Assembly (NCBI GenBank): GCA_023627715.1
Contig: JAMAHW010000006.1
Location: 434,001-498,000, forward strand
Direction of reading: 5' to 3'
DNA from: Periconia sp. R9002
Taxonomy: Eukaryota > Ascomycota > Dothideomycetes > Pleosporales > Periconiaceae
Length of the DNA stretch: 64,000 nt
The first letter of the stretch is position 1, and each line of letters starts with the position of its first letter. A program made the translations under genes and the position numbers. Below the pieces are notes generated by a model. The model worked only from the letters and a program-made list of their open reading frames with translations, did no database searches and was not told where the DNA came from. Positions 10,489 to 20,875 of this stretch are shown in pieces.

Positions 10489-11339
10489 GGTGAAGAGGGG
10501 TCTACAGGTTGCAGGGCGGGGGGCAAAATTTCGAGAAAGTCGAAGGTAGCCGCAACCGAGTGGGTCTCACGCGCGGGGTGTAGCTGGCTGTGCGCTCTCG
10601 CATCGGTATAGCAGAGAGAGACTGCGGGGTGAGGGCGATTAGTTGATGTATTTGCTATGCCAATAAATAAGGCTCCAAGGCAGAGCAAGGCCAGGCAAAG
10701 GTGTGGCGCGTGCCCGGGTTGGGGAAGGGGACCGGGTTGCTAGCTATGAGTGCCTGGTGGGTAAAGGCATAGGCATGTGGGATACGTACCTGGCTGGCCG
10801 AACAACAACCGACGCACTGTACTACGAAGAATAAGTGAGCGACTAGGAATCACGCCCCTGGATTCACGATGTCATGATCAGAGCGATTGTCGAAGATACA
10901 TACGGGACGATCGTGGAGAGGAGGAGGATGACAAAAACTGTTGTGGGGAGGTGGAAGGAGTCCGATGCAGGGCGGTGACAGCTCAACACCACCAACGTGG
11001 AGTAAGTGAGTTTGACTGTCAAGTGCTCCCGCGCTAGGCCGAGACCGGACTACGGTTATGTTGAATGTATAAAACGGACAGAGCAAGACTTGTACCTACT
11101 GGTAGCTTTCTGAGGTTATGCAATGGCAGCTTTCGGATTGTGCTGTATATTGGCTTGCTTTTGCTGTGGGCGTGACGGTATATAGATGCACGTGATCTGG
11201 GTTATGACGTTGCTGCTGGCGCGGCTGGGCTGAGACCTTGAGCTTAACCGAAACTGCTCGCGACATTCAAGCACGCCCCGCCTACAACGATACATGCTAG
11301 GCACCTACACAACCTCTGCTATCTGGAACCATACCCACC
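10489..11339. other. Divergent intergenic interval, SAPS / VPS60
   Basis: The 851 bp between two divergent start codons contains short pyrimidine-rich and purine-rich stretches but no ORF with coding character and no recognisable RNA gene. It presumably carries both promoters and 5' leaders. Confidence 0.55.
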
Positions 11340-12036
11340 ATGAACCGATTATTTGGAGCGAAGAGTACGGCCCCAAAGCCCTCGCTCAACCAGGCCATCT
11401 CAAATGTGCGTCTGCTCCATCTCCAATACAATATAGCGAACCACTACTGACGGAGGGCAGGTCGACACACGCGTGGAATCTCTCGATGTCAAGCTGGCCA
11501 AACTCAACGCAGAACTTTCAGCCTATCAACAGAAACTTGCCAAGATGCGCGACGGCCCTGGAAAGACTGCCATCAAGCAGAAAGCCCTGAAGGTGCTGCA
11601 GCAACGCAAAATGTACGAATCCCAGCGCGATCAACTGCAACAGCAATCATGGAATATGGAGCAAGCCGGAATGATGCAGGACAATCTAAAGAACACCATG
11701 GTCACAGTCGATGCGATGAAGACTACGACAAAAGAGCTGAAGAAACAGTACGGCAAGGTGAACATTGACAAGATTGAGAAGCTGCAGGATGAGATGGCCG
11801 ATCTCATGGATATAGGCAACGATATCCAGGACGCTATTAGCCGCAGCTACGACGTTCCTGAGGAGGTGGACGAGGCCGAGCTGGATGCCGAGCTTGAAGC
11901 CTTAGGCGACGAGGTAGATTTCGAGGGCATCGGCGAGTCATCGGGCATGCCCGCATTCATGCTCGACGATGCAGCCCCTCCTCAATTCATCGACGAACCG
12001 CCGGAGCAGAACAAGGTCAAAGAAGCTGCTGGCTGA
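11340..12036 (+). CDS. VPS60: ESCRT-III family protein Vps60/CHMP5
   Basis: Snf7-family protein that helps Vta1/Vps4 disassemble ESCRT-III on endosomes during multivesicular-body sorting. Exons are 11340-11405 and 11461-12036 (213 aa). Exon 1 codes the basic amphipathic start MNRLFGAKSTAPKPSLNQAI; exon 2 begins VDTRVESLD in phase 0. The donor is GTGCGT, a weaker form than the GTAAGT-like donors nearby. The body is charged coiled coil with KMRDGPGKTAIKQKA and the VDAMKTTTKELKKQYGKVNID segment typical of Vps60. An acidic C-terminal part (residues about 140-175) is followed by a short tail with a PPQFIDEPP segment. Its length matches the family (about 210-230 aa). The N-terminal sequence favours Vps60 over Vps20, Snf7 or Vps2. 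Confidence 0.9.
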
Positions 12037-12655
12037 AGCTCGAGACGGCATTGGTCCTTGATATTTTCAACACGGCGGGCTTCCAGCCACCCATACAATC
12101 CCGCCGCCCCTGCACATTTCAAGAACACCTTATGAGTGCGGCTGGACTGTGCCGGTTGCTTATAATCTCGGTGGAATTCTTCGCAAGAGCATCCGCAGGC
12201 GAGCAGAGCTCTGTTCTTGGGCATTCATCGTGCCTGCGAAATGAGTCCAAGAAACCCCATACCCGCGTCCACCTCTTGTCAAGTTTGCTTGCGATAGCTT
12301 TTGCCTTGATCATCGCTCAGGAAATGATAGCTCAAGAACGTGCCAGGTTATTGTTCATGTATATAGTCTAGCGAATCTTATATATACCCCTTGTCTCGCA
12401 TCTACTCAGTTGCGTCGGGCTTTGTTAACCAGGCGAAATATCTTGCATCATATATCGTAATGGCGGTCTTCAAGACATAGTAGAGAATAAAGGACATTGA
12501 GTCGCGACATGGATCTAGTTTGCATTCGTAGACAAGGTTGATTTCATCTATGCTGAGGCCATCATGGCCATCCGGTATCCATTATTTCATTTCGCATGTG
12601 CATCGTGAACTAATCTAACACGTCTCGGGAGAACTAGACCTGAGTCGACAAAGAT
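12037..12655. other. Convergent intergenic interval, VPS60 / AHA1
   Basis: This 619-bp tail-to-tail gap is AT-rich near 12360-12500, with several TATATA and AATAAA-like signals (for example AATAAAGG near 12487) suitable for 3' processing. No gene is seen. Confidence 0.55.
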
Positions 12656-13760
12656 CTATAGAACGGTTCCAAATCCGAAAGTCGTCTTCATGCTCTTCAC
12701 GTAGTACTCATTCCAGTTACCCTTGGTGGGCTCTTCCTGTCCGACTGGTACTCCCTTCCATTCGACCCTCATCACGGTCACGGAATCAACGTCGTTCTGA
12801 TCAAACCAGATGGAGAGAGTAGAGAAGTGCCCCGCCGGCCACTGTCCTAACCGCCATTTCTGGACGATATGCGTGGGCTCATCCAACTTTGTGAACTCTC
12901 CAGACACGTTACCACCAAATAGCTCAAAGGTACCGCCAGGCTTGGCGCCAGTGAAGTTCTTGGGTGGTGAGCGCGTGAAGGCAGCAAGTCGCTGCGGATC
13001 GGTAAATGTCTTAAACAGCTCTTCTGCCGTGGTGCGGAACTCGGCGCTGTCAGTGATGGTGACAGTGTTTACCAAGGAGCCAGTGCTTGTCTTTGCGGCA
13101 GTCGTAGAGGTTTTGCTCTCAGACTTGTTGACGCTGGAGCTAGAGTACACTTTCGGCGTGGAAAACCCGCTGGATGGGTTAGATCCAGGGGCGTGTTGGA
13201 TGTCTTTGCCGTGTTCAGCCATGACAGCAGGACCAAGTTTAGCAAAACTCTTGCGGAGCTGAGGAACGAGTTTCGAGCGCGCAAGTTCCTTTACGGGTTG
13301 CTTGCTTGCATCGTCAGAGTAGACGTCTATCTCAAACTGTTTGAAAGTTAGCAAACGCATTGCTTGCTCTGGCAAGTGGGGTGACCGGAGCGTAGGGAAC
13401 ATACGACATACTCGTCTTCCTCCGTGTCATGTGCCACTTCAGGAACCGTAATAGTGCCGCTAGCCTCTTCGCCATCCTTGTTCTTGCCTGTTCACCAGTT
13501 AGCCAGCTGCTATACCGGCTTCAGGACATGCACGTACCAGAGTATTCCAGCTTGACTTTTACGTCGAACAGAGTAATGACCTTGCCCTTGCGCTGACTGA
13601 CATCCACATCACCATCCATGCTCATCACGCTCGTGATCTTTGCTGAAACGCCATCCTGCTCGGCTGAGATCTGCGTTAATTCCTTGTCGAGATATTCTTT
13701 CGCCCATCCACTAACATCCTTGTTCACCCAGTGCCAGTTGTTGGGGTTATGAAGGACCAT
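12656..13760 (-). CDS. AHA1: Hsp90 co-chaperone activator Aha1
   Basis: Stimulates the ATPase activity of cytosolic Hsp90. Exons are 13760-13538, 13487-13405 and 13336-12656 (328 aa). The start at MVLHNPNNWHWVNKDV is the conserved N-terminus; the preceding in-frame codon used by a longer ORF is TTG, not ATG. Intron 1 (50 nt) interrupts the SG codon before KNKDGEE; intron 2 (68 nt, GTATGT and AAACAG) lies between DEYV and FEIDVYSDD. The Aha1_N domain occupies about residues 1-150. A Ser/Thr-rich linker follows (about 160-200), then the C-terminal AHSA1/START-like domain with FTDPQRLAAFTRS, GGTFELFGGNVSGEF and the QKWRLGQWPAGHFSTL strand. It is complete and shows no unusual feature. Confidence 0.93.
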
Positions 13761-14382
13761 GACGGAAGAATCCAAATGGAGATGGTAGATATCTGTAGCC
13801 AGGAAAGGTCAGCGTATGCGCATGCAATGCTATGGAAAGAAATGTCCGATTGTTCATAAAGATCAGTGCTAGGGGCCGCGAAGCTCCCCGCAAAGCTGAG
13901 TCCTCAAGGATAGAGTACAAAGTCTTCTAGGACTGGTGCCAGCTTGGAATTCATCATTTAAGAAGGAAAATATGCAAAGGGAAACACTCACCAGTGCAGC
14001 GCCCTAGACAAAAGATATGAATGTGATTTCTCAGCCAAGTGAGACGTGGGAGGGTGAAGTTAGACCATCGAGTAGAAATAGAGATCAAAGCAATCGAGGA
14101 AAGAAGATTCGAGAACGAAGAGGCTATGAGGTGCCAAGACCGCTCGGTCCGACAATGATCCGAGAGCATGACCCAAGTGACGACTCACGATCTGCAACTT
14201 GAAGTTGCAGTTTAAATGTTGCATCGTGTTCTCGTAAATTTCCCTGTCCAGTGAGCGTGACATAAGATTTGCCCATGGCTCCAAACAGTCCTGAATAAAA
14301 CCCCTCACTACTAATTTCAAGTGCTTAGACATACCCTCCATTCATCCACAGAATTCCACTCTTTCCATTACCTGCATATCAG
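13761..14382. other. Divergent intergenic interval, AHA1 / GNAT gene
   Basis: The 622 bp between two divergent starts contain both promoters. Short open frames on each strand have no family resemblance. I searched for heat-shock elements upstream of AHA1 by eye and saw no convincing nGAAn triplet array. Confidence 0.45.
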
Positions 14383-15120
14383 ATGGCATCCAACATGGAT
14401 ACAAACACAGATCTGTTCACTCTTGCACCCGCAGAGGCATCCGATGCCCATGCCATTGCCACCCTCTTTTCGCGCTCATGGACTTCCCCATTTTCACGCC
14501 TCCAGTTTGGAAATGTGGATCCTCCGACATTAGCCGCCAGTATGGCGCCGCAAATAGCATCGCAAATAGACAATTCGACAAAAACATTATACACCGTCAT
14601 GCGCTCTGGATCTCAGGAAATTGGTGCTGTCGCCCAATGGACAGTTCCATCTCTGGCTAGCGAATCGCCCGACAATGAAACAGCCGATGAGAAGCGAGAA
14701 CGTGAGAAACGCAGAGACGAGGAGTATTTGAGTAAACTGCCTTGTGGCTCTAAGAAAACTCTCGTGTATGAGTTCATGCTCAGTCTCCGCAAACTGCGCC
14801 ACGAAACACTGCAGTCGCGTCCTCACTTTCTCCTTGAAAATATCGCTACTGATCCAGCGCATCGCGGGCAAGGCCTTGCATCACGCCTCATTGAGTGGGT
14901 CTTCCCTCATGCAGATAGCTTGGAAGATGGCAGAGGCGTAGTAGTGTACCTTGATACAGAAATTGGCAACCCGGCGATGAAACTTTACAAGAGACTGGGG
15001 TTTGAGGAGAAAGGCAAGGCAGTCGTGGAAAATCTTGAGAGATTTGGAGGCACGGGTGATCATGTTCATGTTGCGTTCACAAGGGAGCCAAAGAAACCAG
15101 ATCTGCGGGGGAATGAATGA
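14383..15120 (+). CDS. GNAT-family N-acetyltransferase
   Basis: Predicted acetyl-CoA-dependent N-acetyltransferase of unknown acceptor. A single exon codes 245 aa. The GNAT fold is visible: an N-terminal helix region (EASDAHAIATLFSRSW), a central strand leading into LLENIATDPAHRGQGLASRLI, which contains the R/Q-x-x-G-x-G/A acetyl-CoA pyrophosphate loop (about residues 150-168), and a C-terminal segment VYLDTEIGNPAMKLYKRLGF typical of motif B. A charged insertion (KREREKRRDEEYLSKL) sits between strands. This form is common in fungi as 'acetyltransferase, GNAT family' of secondary-metabolism or detoxification type, but nothing here fixes a substrate. The alternative start at codon 5 (M in MDTN) is equally possible. 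Confidence 0.83.
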   Translation: MASNMDTNTDLFTLAPAEASDAHAIATLFSRSWTSPFSRLQFGNVDPPTLAASMAPQIASQIDNSTKTLYTVMRSGSQEIGAVAQWTVPSLASESPDNETADEKREREKRRDEEYLSKLPCGSKKTLVYEFMLSLRKLRHETLQSRPHFLLENIATDPAHRGQGLASRLIEWVFPHADSLEDGRGVVVYLDTEIGNPAMKLYKRLGFEEKGKAVVENLERFGGTGDHVHVAFTREPKKPDLRGNE

Positions 15121-15440
15121 ACCCACTTCAAGAATATCACAATCAAGTTTCTGCAATATTACATATTAGGTAAAATGACACTCAAAACGGATTGATGCAT
15201 TAACCAGCCCCTGAAAGTGTCGCAGGGCGCTGATTTGGTCGAAACAGTGTGAATCTCTTATGAGTTGTATGTGTGTACGTGCTAGGCGAGGACATCTTTG
15301 TCATATCTTTGTGATGTCTCTGCTGTGCTAATACGGCAAGTAATGCAATGACTATGCAATCATATTATTCATGAGTCTATTACAATTCTAATGCTATTTC
15401 CACCATGGTCACAGCTGGACATGCAGACCAAACGACATCT
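15121..15440. other. Convergent intergenic interval, GNAT / HIS5
   Basis: A 320-bp tail-to-tail gap, AT-rich, with no gene recognised. Confidence 0.55.
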
Positions 15441-16870
15441 TCATGCAACTACTGCGTTGGCTTCCTGTTCTCTTCTCTCTTCCTCATTTGCTCCAAGCTT
15501 ACCGGATTTGCGGAAGATGTTTTCGAGTACAGCCCTGATCTCTTCTAAGAATCGATCAACCTCCTTCTCAGTACCCACGGTTATTCTCAAGCAGCCAAGG
15601 CACCCGTATTCTTTGCCCCGAAACCGGACAACTACTCCTTTCTCTTCCGCAAGACTTTCATACACCGCAAGCGCTGTCTCGTTGGAGGGTTTTCCGCCTT
15701 GATCTGAAGGCGCATCCAGCATTTGGTATAGCAGAAAGTTTGACTCTTGTCCACCTATGAGCTTTCCAACCCCCGGTATTTTAGGTAACTCCTTTATCAG
15801 TCTTTCTCGCTGCTGAATGATCCTGTCCTTATTCTTCACCATAGCGCTCAGGTGCTCTGGTCTCAGTGCTGCTCGCGCTATCTGGCTGGTTGGGTTGGAG
15901 ATATTGTATGGCCCCTTCAATGAGTTCAATATTCTCGCAATAGCCGGATCTGTGAACGCTGCGCCCAAGCGTATACCAGCAAGCCCGAATGCTTTCGAAA
16001 GAGTCTGAAGGACCACTAGATTGGGCCATTCGGTAACCCATTCAGCCAGACTTGAGTCATCTGGCGCGAAGTCGATATACGCTTCGTCCAGTACGACCAA
16101 CCCATTCCAACCCTGAGTCTCCAATATGCTCTTGACATCCTCCTTCTTCAGCAAAGTCCCTGTGGGGTTTCCGGGAGAGCATAGATATGCCATTTTTATA
16201 TCCGAATTGCTCGATAGCGTGTCTTTGATTGCTGGGACATCAAGCTGAAAGCCAGGAGTTTGTAGAGGAACCTTCACAAGTCCGACATCATTGACTTGTG
16301 CCGAGACGCTATACATGCCGTATGTTGGTGGGCACACGAGGATCTTGTCGCAACCAGGAACGCAGAAGGCACGGAGGAGGGCATCGACGGCTTCGTCGGA
16401 GCCAACGCCTACGAAAAGGTGTTCGGGGGTGAGAGTTTTGTCGGTGTGAGCGTGGGTGTTTCGTAGATTGCAAAGATCTTGTTTGAGTTCTATTTGGTGT
16501 CTTCGCTCGTTAATTTCCCCAGTCAATGTATGAAATTCTATTGTTATGAACATACGGGTCTGGATATCTATTAAGCCCAAGCAAGTCAATCTTGATCGGT
16601 GTTTCCGATGAAGAGTTGTCCACTGTTCCATTCGGAAATTGTCCGTTTTTGTCAAGTGTTAGGCCTGGTCCATACGCGTTTTCGTTCGCATCGAGGAGGA
16701 TGTTTTTCCCATCGTCCTTGTAGTCACTGCGCGTTGTTAGTCACTACTCCGATTGCGCCCGTGTGTTTAATGGATGTTCCGTACTCTCGCGCGCATCGGT
16801 ATGGCTCCAATGCGAGAATATTTGGTCTCGCGCATTTCGATAAATCGAAGGCTGTGTTTTTTGAAGCCAT
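15441..16870 (-). CDS. HIS5: Histidinol-phosphate aminotransferase
   Basis: PLP enzyme of histidine biosynthesis that converts imidazole-acetol phosphate and glutamate to histidinol phosphate and 2-oxoglutarate. Exons are 16870-16785, 16726-16556 and 16500-15441 (438 aa). Exon 1 starts MASKNTAFDLSKCARPNILA. Exon 2 codes the substrate-arm motif LLDANENAYGP and ends NRYPDP. Exon 3 resumes HQIELKQDLC, so the third-exon acceptor is GCGAAG, not the later AAATAG. Class-I/II aminotransferase marks are present: GSDEAVD, SPGNPTGT, DEAYIDF and the PLP lysine in TLSKAFGLAGIRLG (about residue 255). A normal full-length enzyme. A TGACTC element about 170 bp upstream of the start fits cross-pathway (Gcn4/CpcA) control, which is known for this gene in other fungi. 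Confidence 0.92.
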
Positions 16871-17041
16871 TGTGATTATGGTAGTAGAAGTATGGAGCAA
16901 AGTTGGTCCTGAGCTTGGGGTTTGACTAAGTGTTAGTGGGGTACATAACTTTACAGATAGTTTTGGTGGGGCAGCGAAGTCGCGCATGGAAAAGCCATGC
17001 CGGATAAGGTCAGGGAACAGTCACATCTCCCTTCTGATCAA

Positions 17042-17047
17042 TGACTC
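17042..17047. promoter_or_regulatory. Possible Gcn4/CpcA (bZIP) site upstream of HIS5
   Basis: TGACTC, six of seven bases of the TGACTCA consensus, lies 172 bp upstream of the HIS5 start codon. Gcn4/CPC1 sites of this form are established in fungal histidine genes. A six-base match is weak evidence by itself. Confidence 0.35.
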
Positions 17048-17076
17048 CAATATACGACCATGCAGCGAAAATTTGC

Positions 17077-17137
17077 GATAAACCAAAGATTATAAATCAC
17101 AATATCTAAGATTTTTATAATGGCTAATTGGTTTATC
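17077..17137. repeat. AT-rich imperfect inverted repeat
   Basis: GATAAACCA at 17077-17085 is repeated exactly in inverted orientation as TGGTTTATC at 17129-17137. The arms extend imperfectly inward through TTATAAA / TTTATAAT. It could form a hairpin or be a short transposon relic; there is no internal coding. Confidence 0.5.
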
Positions 17138-17730
17138 TCAACATCCCAATACAACTAAACATTGATCGTGATTGAGCACTTTCTCGCTTTAATTTGGGGA
17201 GCATAGTCCCGTTTTCTCCATGACTGAATGTTTACAAATATTATACTGAGGCATCGAGCTTCTTGTTTGCTTCAATGGTCAGGAAAATGATTGGCTCCTT
17301 GGGAGTTATATTACGGTATTTGTCCGGAACCGGTACATTCGATACTAGAATCGTAAACACACACTCTAGGGTTTTCTCGGCGAGTTGGATATACTCAATC
17401 CCTGGAATAAAACTGGAAACTTATAAACATGAAATCTGCAACGACTCCGCTTGCAGTGAGATGTTTCCATTACATAGACGTCATTGCATCCTCATATTGA
17501 ACGGGGCAGCTGAGAATAGTACCCTGTAAGTCGCATGGAATTTGTTTTACGAAATAGTCTCCCACGGCTTTGAGTTAATCCTGTAACCCTGCCGTGGTAG
17601 ATCAGTTTAGATAGGAGAGGGACTTTACATTGTGATTTCCAATTGACATTCTTCTCAAGTGCCCTGCATCCCAAAATCGTCTGCCAACCAATCCATGCGT
17701 ATCTGGGCCAGCAAATCTCATACCCAGAGC

Positions 17731-18561
17731 TCAATATCGAAGCCACTGGAAATCATCATGAGCTAAAATCAAGTTATGCCCTTCGCCCCAAACATGTCCT
17801 TCTGTAGCAAATTGTAGGCGTCCAATTTGAATGAGGGGAAATAGCTCTCCACAATTGGCCGCGTCAAAAGCTTTGAAGGCCTTTACATTCGCTTGGAGTG
17901 TGCCGCGCATTGTATCGAGCAATCTCTTAGCTTCCTCAAAATCGACCGGGACACGTCGTGTGGGCATAATAGCGGTTCGTGAAAGCCCTTCGACTATTGT
18001 TGTCGGTGTGCGGAAATTCAAGATAAGGGACTCCATATATAGTACACGGAATGTCGGATCGCCATGGCTGAGCAGATTCGATATTGCTTTGAATAAAATC
18101 GCAGCGTAATCGAATAGTGACCCGGCGAAGCACTTCTTGGGATCCTCGAGGAGAAGGGCTAGCTCACGAGTGCGTGGCCGCGGACCACTCTCGTCTCCAC
18201 CGCGGTATGGCTCACGTACCCGCAGGTCGATATTGAAAAGGACCGAATTAACGATTGGTGATAAGGCAGGAAACTTCTTCCAAGTTAAAGAAAAGAATGG
18301 CCGACCATGTGAGAAAAGGAGGTCCATTTCGTAGTTCAACTCTTTTACAACAGCCATATGATGAATAACTTGCTTAAATTCGTGATAGACTTGCCGGCAT
18401 GTCCGCAAGAGCCCACGATATGGTCGCAGCGGCAGATGGTCTCTGACATATGTGTTGGTGACCACGATGACCCCGCGCAATCGCGGATTTAGCGCATCCT
18501 GTAGAAGGATTTCGTAAACATAATTCCGGATCTCTAAAGGGAGCTGGAGGAATTTAGGCAT
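17731..18561 (-). CDS. F-box/2EXR-like hypothetical protein
   Basis: A single exon codes 276 aa with no enzyme motif. The N-terminus MPKFLQLPLEIRNYVYEILL is the leader seen in a large, poorly characterised class of filamentous-ascomycete proteins related to F-box or '2EXR' domains (LPxEIRxxIY). It is followed by LLRTCRQVYHEF, the second typical helix of that class. The middle contains ordinary alpha/beta sequence (NSVLFNIDLRVREPYRGG). Such proteins may be substrate receptors for SCF ubiquitin ligases, but a true Skp1-binding F-box cannot be proven by eye. Divergent from the SSU1-like gene, with 444 bp between the starts. Confidence 0.68.
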   Translation of the reverse strand: MPKFLQLPLEIRNYVYEILLQDALNPRLRGVIVVTNTYVRDHLPLRPYRGLLRTCRQVYHEFKQVIHHMAVVKELNYEMDLLFSHGRPFFSLTWKKFPALSPIVNSVLFNIDLRVREPYRGGDESGPRPRTRELALLLEDPKKCFAGSLFDYAAILFKAISNLLSHGDPTFRVLYMESLILNFRTPTTIVEGLSRTAIMPTRRVPVDFEEAKRLLDTMRGTLQANVKAFKAFDAANCGELFPLIQIGRLQFATEGHVWGEGHNLILAHDDFQWLRY

Positions 18562-19005
18562 AGTGATCTACGCTATGGCAAGGCAGGCAACGACGGGACG
18601 AGACGTGAGCGACAACAGGGATTATCGTATGAGGATAGGCAACGATCCGATCGGACAAGACGAGCAATTTGATCAGACGAGGGGATTTGCAGTACGAGGA
18701 ACAACAAGACAACACAAACAAAGATAGCAGAACGCTTCAAACGGCTACAGCTTTCGCATCATCATAGTCAAACGTGCTTTCCACAAGTTATGAAACGTGG
18801 TTGAGAGGGCGCAGAAGGCTCTAGTTTCGTGGCTGATGCAGATCACGTGAAACCTGCACTAACCCTGCGTGCTCTAGTGTCAATCTACTTTGTCGGATAG
18901 AGACGGAGGATGCTTTATGCCACCAGCGCCGTTCAATCGTTATAAAATCTAGGATATCTTCTTCCCTTATGTCTCTGCTGAATTGTGTTGGTCCGTTCCG
19001 CGATC
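18562..19005. other. Divergent interval between F-box-like gene and SSU1-like gene
   Basis: The 444 bp contain both promoters. A TATAAAATC element at about 18941 lies 65 bp upstream of the SSU1-like start and is a plausible TATA box. No gene is seen. Confidence 0.45.
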
Positions 19006-20297
19006 ATGGATGACGCAGCTCGGGATCAGATCTCCTCCAACAATGATCCTGCCTTAACCAACCGATCGACAGCCAGGCAATCCCCATCTCAGAAGTTATC
19101 AAAACATGAGGTGAATACGTTTTACGTAATCTTCCGCATCATTTCTAATGGTTACAGGCTGGCTGGCGTCGTGTCGTAAGACATTTCACTGCATCATGGT
19201 TCTCTGTAACTATGGGCACCGGGATCGTCTCCCTTTTGCTAAGTGCTATACCATTCAAGGCAGATTGGCTGTATTGGCTTTCTGTCGTCTTCTTTGGACT
19301 CAATACTCTCCTTTTCTTGTCAGCATTCACACTTACAGTCCTTCGATATGTGCTCTACCCCGAGATCTGGAGCGTAATGATTGCGGACAGCACCAGTTCT
19401 CTATTCCTCGGAACAATTCCTATGGGCTTTGCCACGCTGATCGAGGCATGGATTTTCCTTTGCGTGCCTTACTGGGGACCGTGGGCAATCACCGTTGCGT
19501 GGGTTTGCTGGATCGTTGATTCGGCGGTGGCGGTGGGGATAACCGTTTCCCTATCAGTTGTTTTGATATCTGCATCTCAACAACAACAGTTACACCGAAT
19601 AACAGCAGCACAATTGTTACCTATCGCGGCTACGATTGTTGCTGCGGGAACCGGGGCTGAGATAGCAAATATCCTCCAAGATGCAGACGACGCACTGCGT
19701 ACTCTTGTCGCATCCTACATCATGTGGGGAATGTCCACTCCACTTGCGATGACAGTGCTCGTCATTTACTATACTCGCTTGGCTCTCCACAAGCTACCAC
19801 CTCGCGAGGTAGTAGTTTCTTCTTTCCTTCCAATTGGACCACTGGGAATGGGAGGGTACACAATCCTCTATTTAGGAGTAGTAGCGCGCAGAATATTCCC
19901 CCAGACGGACTTTTTCCACGATGTCCCAATGGCTGGCGACATATTTTATGCCCTGGGAATCTTCATCTCGTTGATGATGTGGGCATTCGGACTGACCTGG
20001 TTATGTTTTGCCCTTGCAACGATTTATTACTCACGGCCCTTTCCATTCAACATGGGATGGTGGGGTTTCACTTTTCCACTTGGAGTGTTCGCGATCAGTA
20101 CAATCGAGTTTGGCATACAGATGCCGAGCTTATTCTTCAAAGTATTGGGCACGATTTTAAGTATAGCAGTCATTCTGCTGTGGTGTGTTGTCGCAATTGG
20201 CACCATTAGAGGAGCTATTGATGGTCGGCTGCTCTATGCGCCTTGTTTGGCTAATCTGCCAAAGATCAAGGAGAAGACAGACGACGTTGAAAAGTAG
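19006..20297 (+). CDS. SSU1: SSU1-like sulfite efflux pump (TDT/SLAC1 family)
   Basis: Plasma-membrane transporter of the tellurite-resistance/dicarboxylate family. The closest recognisable type is the fungal sulfite pump Ssu1, which exports sulfite and supports sulfur detoxification. Exons are 19006-19110 and 19158-20297 (414 aa). The 47-nt intron joins SKHE to AGWRRVVRHFTASWFSVTMGTG, giving the family hallmark WFSVTMGTGIVSLLL at the start of helix 1. About ten hydrophobic segments follow, including IPMGFATLIEAW and FLPIGPLGMGGYTILYLG, the Ssu1-type pore segments. A malate permease (Mae1 type) is the main alternative; the MGTGIVS and PLGMGG forms favour sulfite. The C-terminus is short and charged. 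No partner genes of sulfite metabolism are adjacent. Confidence 0.82.
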
Positions 20298-20510
20298 CAA
20301 GGCTCAAAGCATGGGCAAGGGTTGCCATTTATCGATTTATAGTTCGATCATGTAGGATATGTTGGTATTGACAAAGTGATGTATAGTACAAAATCCATCT
20401 AGTGGTAAAAAAGAGTCGTAATTCATCGAATGCGTAAAGACCAGCTGTAGCGCCACTCCTATCCAGTACACAGTGTCACGGTAACACCTTCACCACATCC
20501 ATCGCCAAAT

Positions 20511-20875
20511 CTATGCAGCGGCATCGCATTGTTCTAGAAACGATTAGCTCTCGTACGCCAAATAGATCGTCCCGCAAGACACGTACGCTTCTGGGCCTGG
20601 CAATCAGCGGCCTTGAAATCGGCTTTCTGAGAGTTGACCAAGTTCATGCATGCGTTGCTCTGTTGGTCGCAAGATCTTTGCAACGCAGCTCCAATGTTCA
20701 CGAAAGTGTCTCCTTTTACGGAGAAGGGGCGGGTTGGGTTTCCAGAGTCAAGGACTGGAGTCGCAGCCACACCACCCAAGGCACCAGTGAAAGTTTGTGA
20801 GTTGTTCTGACGCGGAAGAACAGCGGCCTGCACAGCGGCTACGAGGGCGAGGACAGCGAAGGTGGAGAATTGCAT
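20511..20875 (-). CDS. Small secreted cysteine-containing protein
   Basis: Predicted extracellular protein of unknown role. Exons are 20875-20587 and 20533-20511 (103 aa). Splicing of the 53-nt intron (GTACGT to TTCTAG) replaces an arginine-rich read-through tail with the short end KQQCDAAA, which restores the fourth cysteine of the pattern C-x(7)-C, C-x(n)-QC seen in this fungal family (DQQSNACMNLVNS followed by ADCQAQ). Residues 1-17 form a signal peptide (MQFSTFAVLALVAAVQA), followed by VLPR, a possible Kex2-like cut. Similar small proteins are widespread in ascomycetes and often called hypothetical. It could act in surface or host interaction, but nothing here shows that. Confidence 0.75.

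Larger units (their letters stand above)
16871..17730. other. Gap upstream of HIS5 and downstream of the F-box-like gene
   Basis: An 860-bp gap, AT-rich between about 17040 and 17240. It holds the HIS5 promoter, the candidate Gcn4 site and the inverted repeat. The open frame at 17263-17529 has no family resemblance. Confidence 0.5.

Noticed and set aside
20401..20460. AGTGGTAAAAA stretch resembling a tRNA A-box
   Set aside because: No matching B-box or acceptor-stem pairing found at proper distance.
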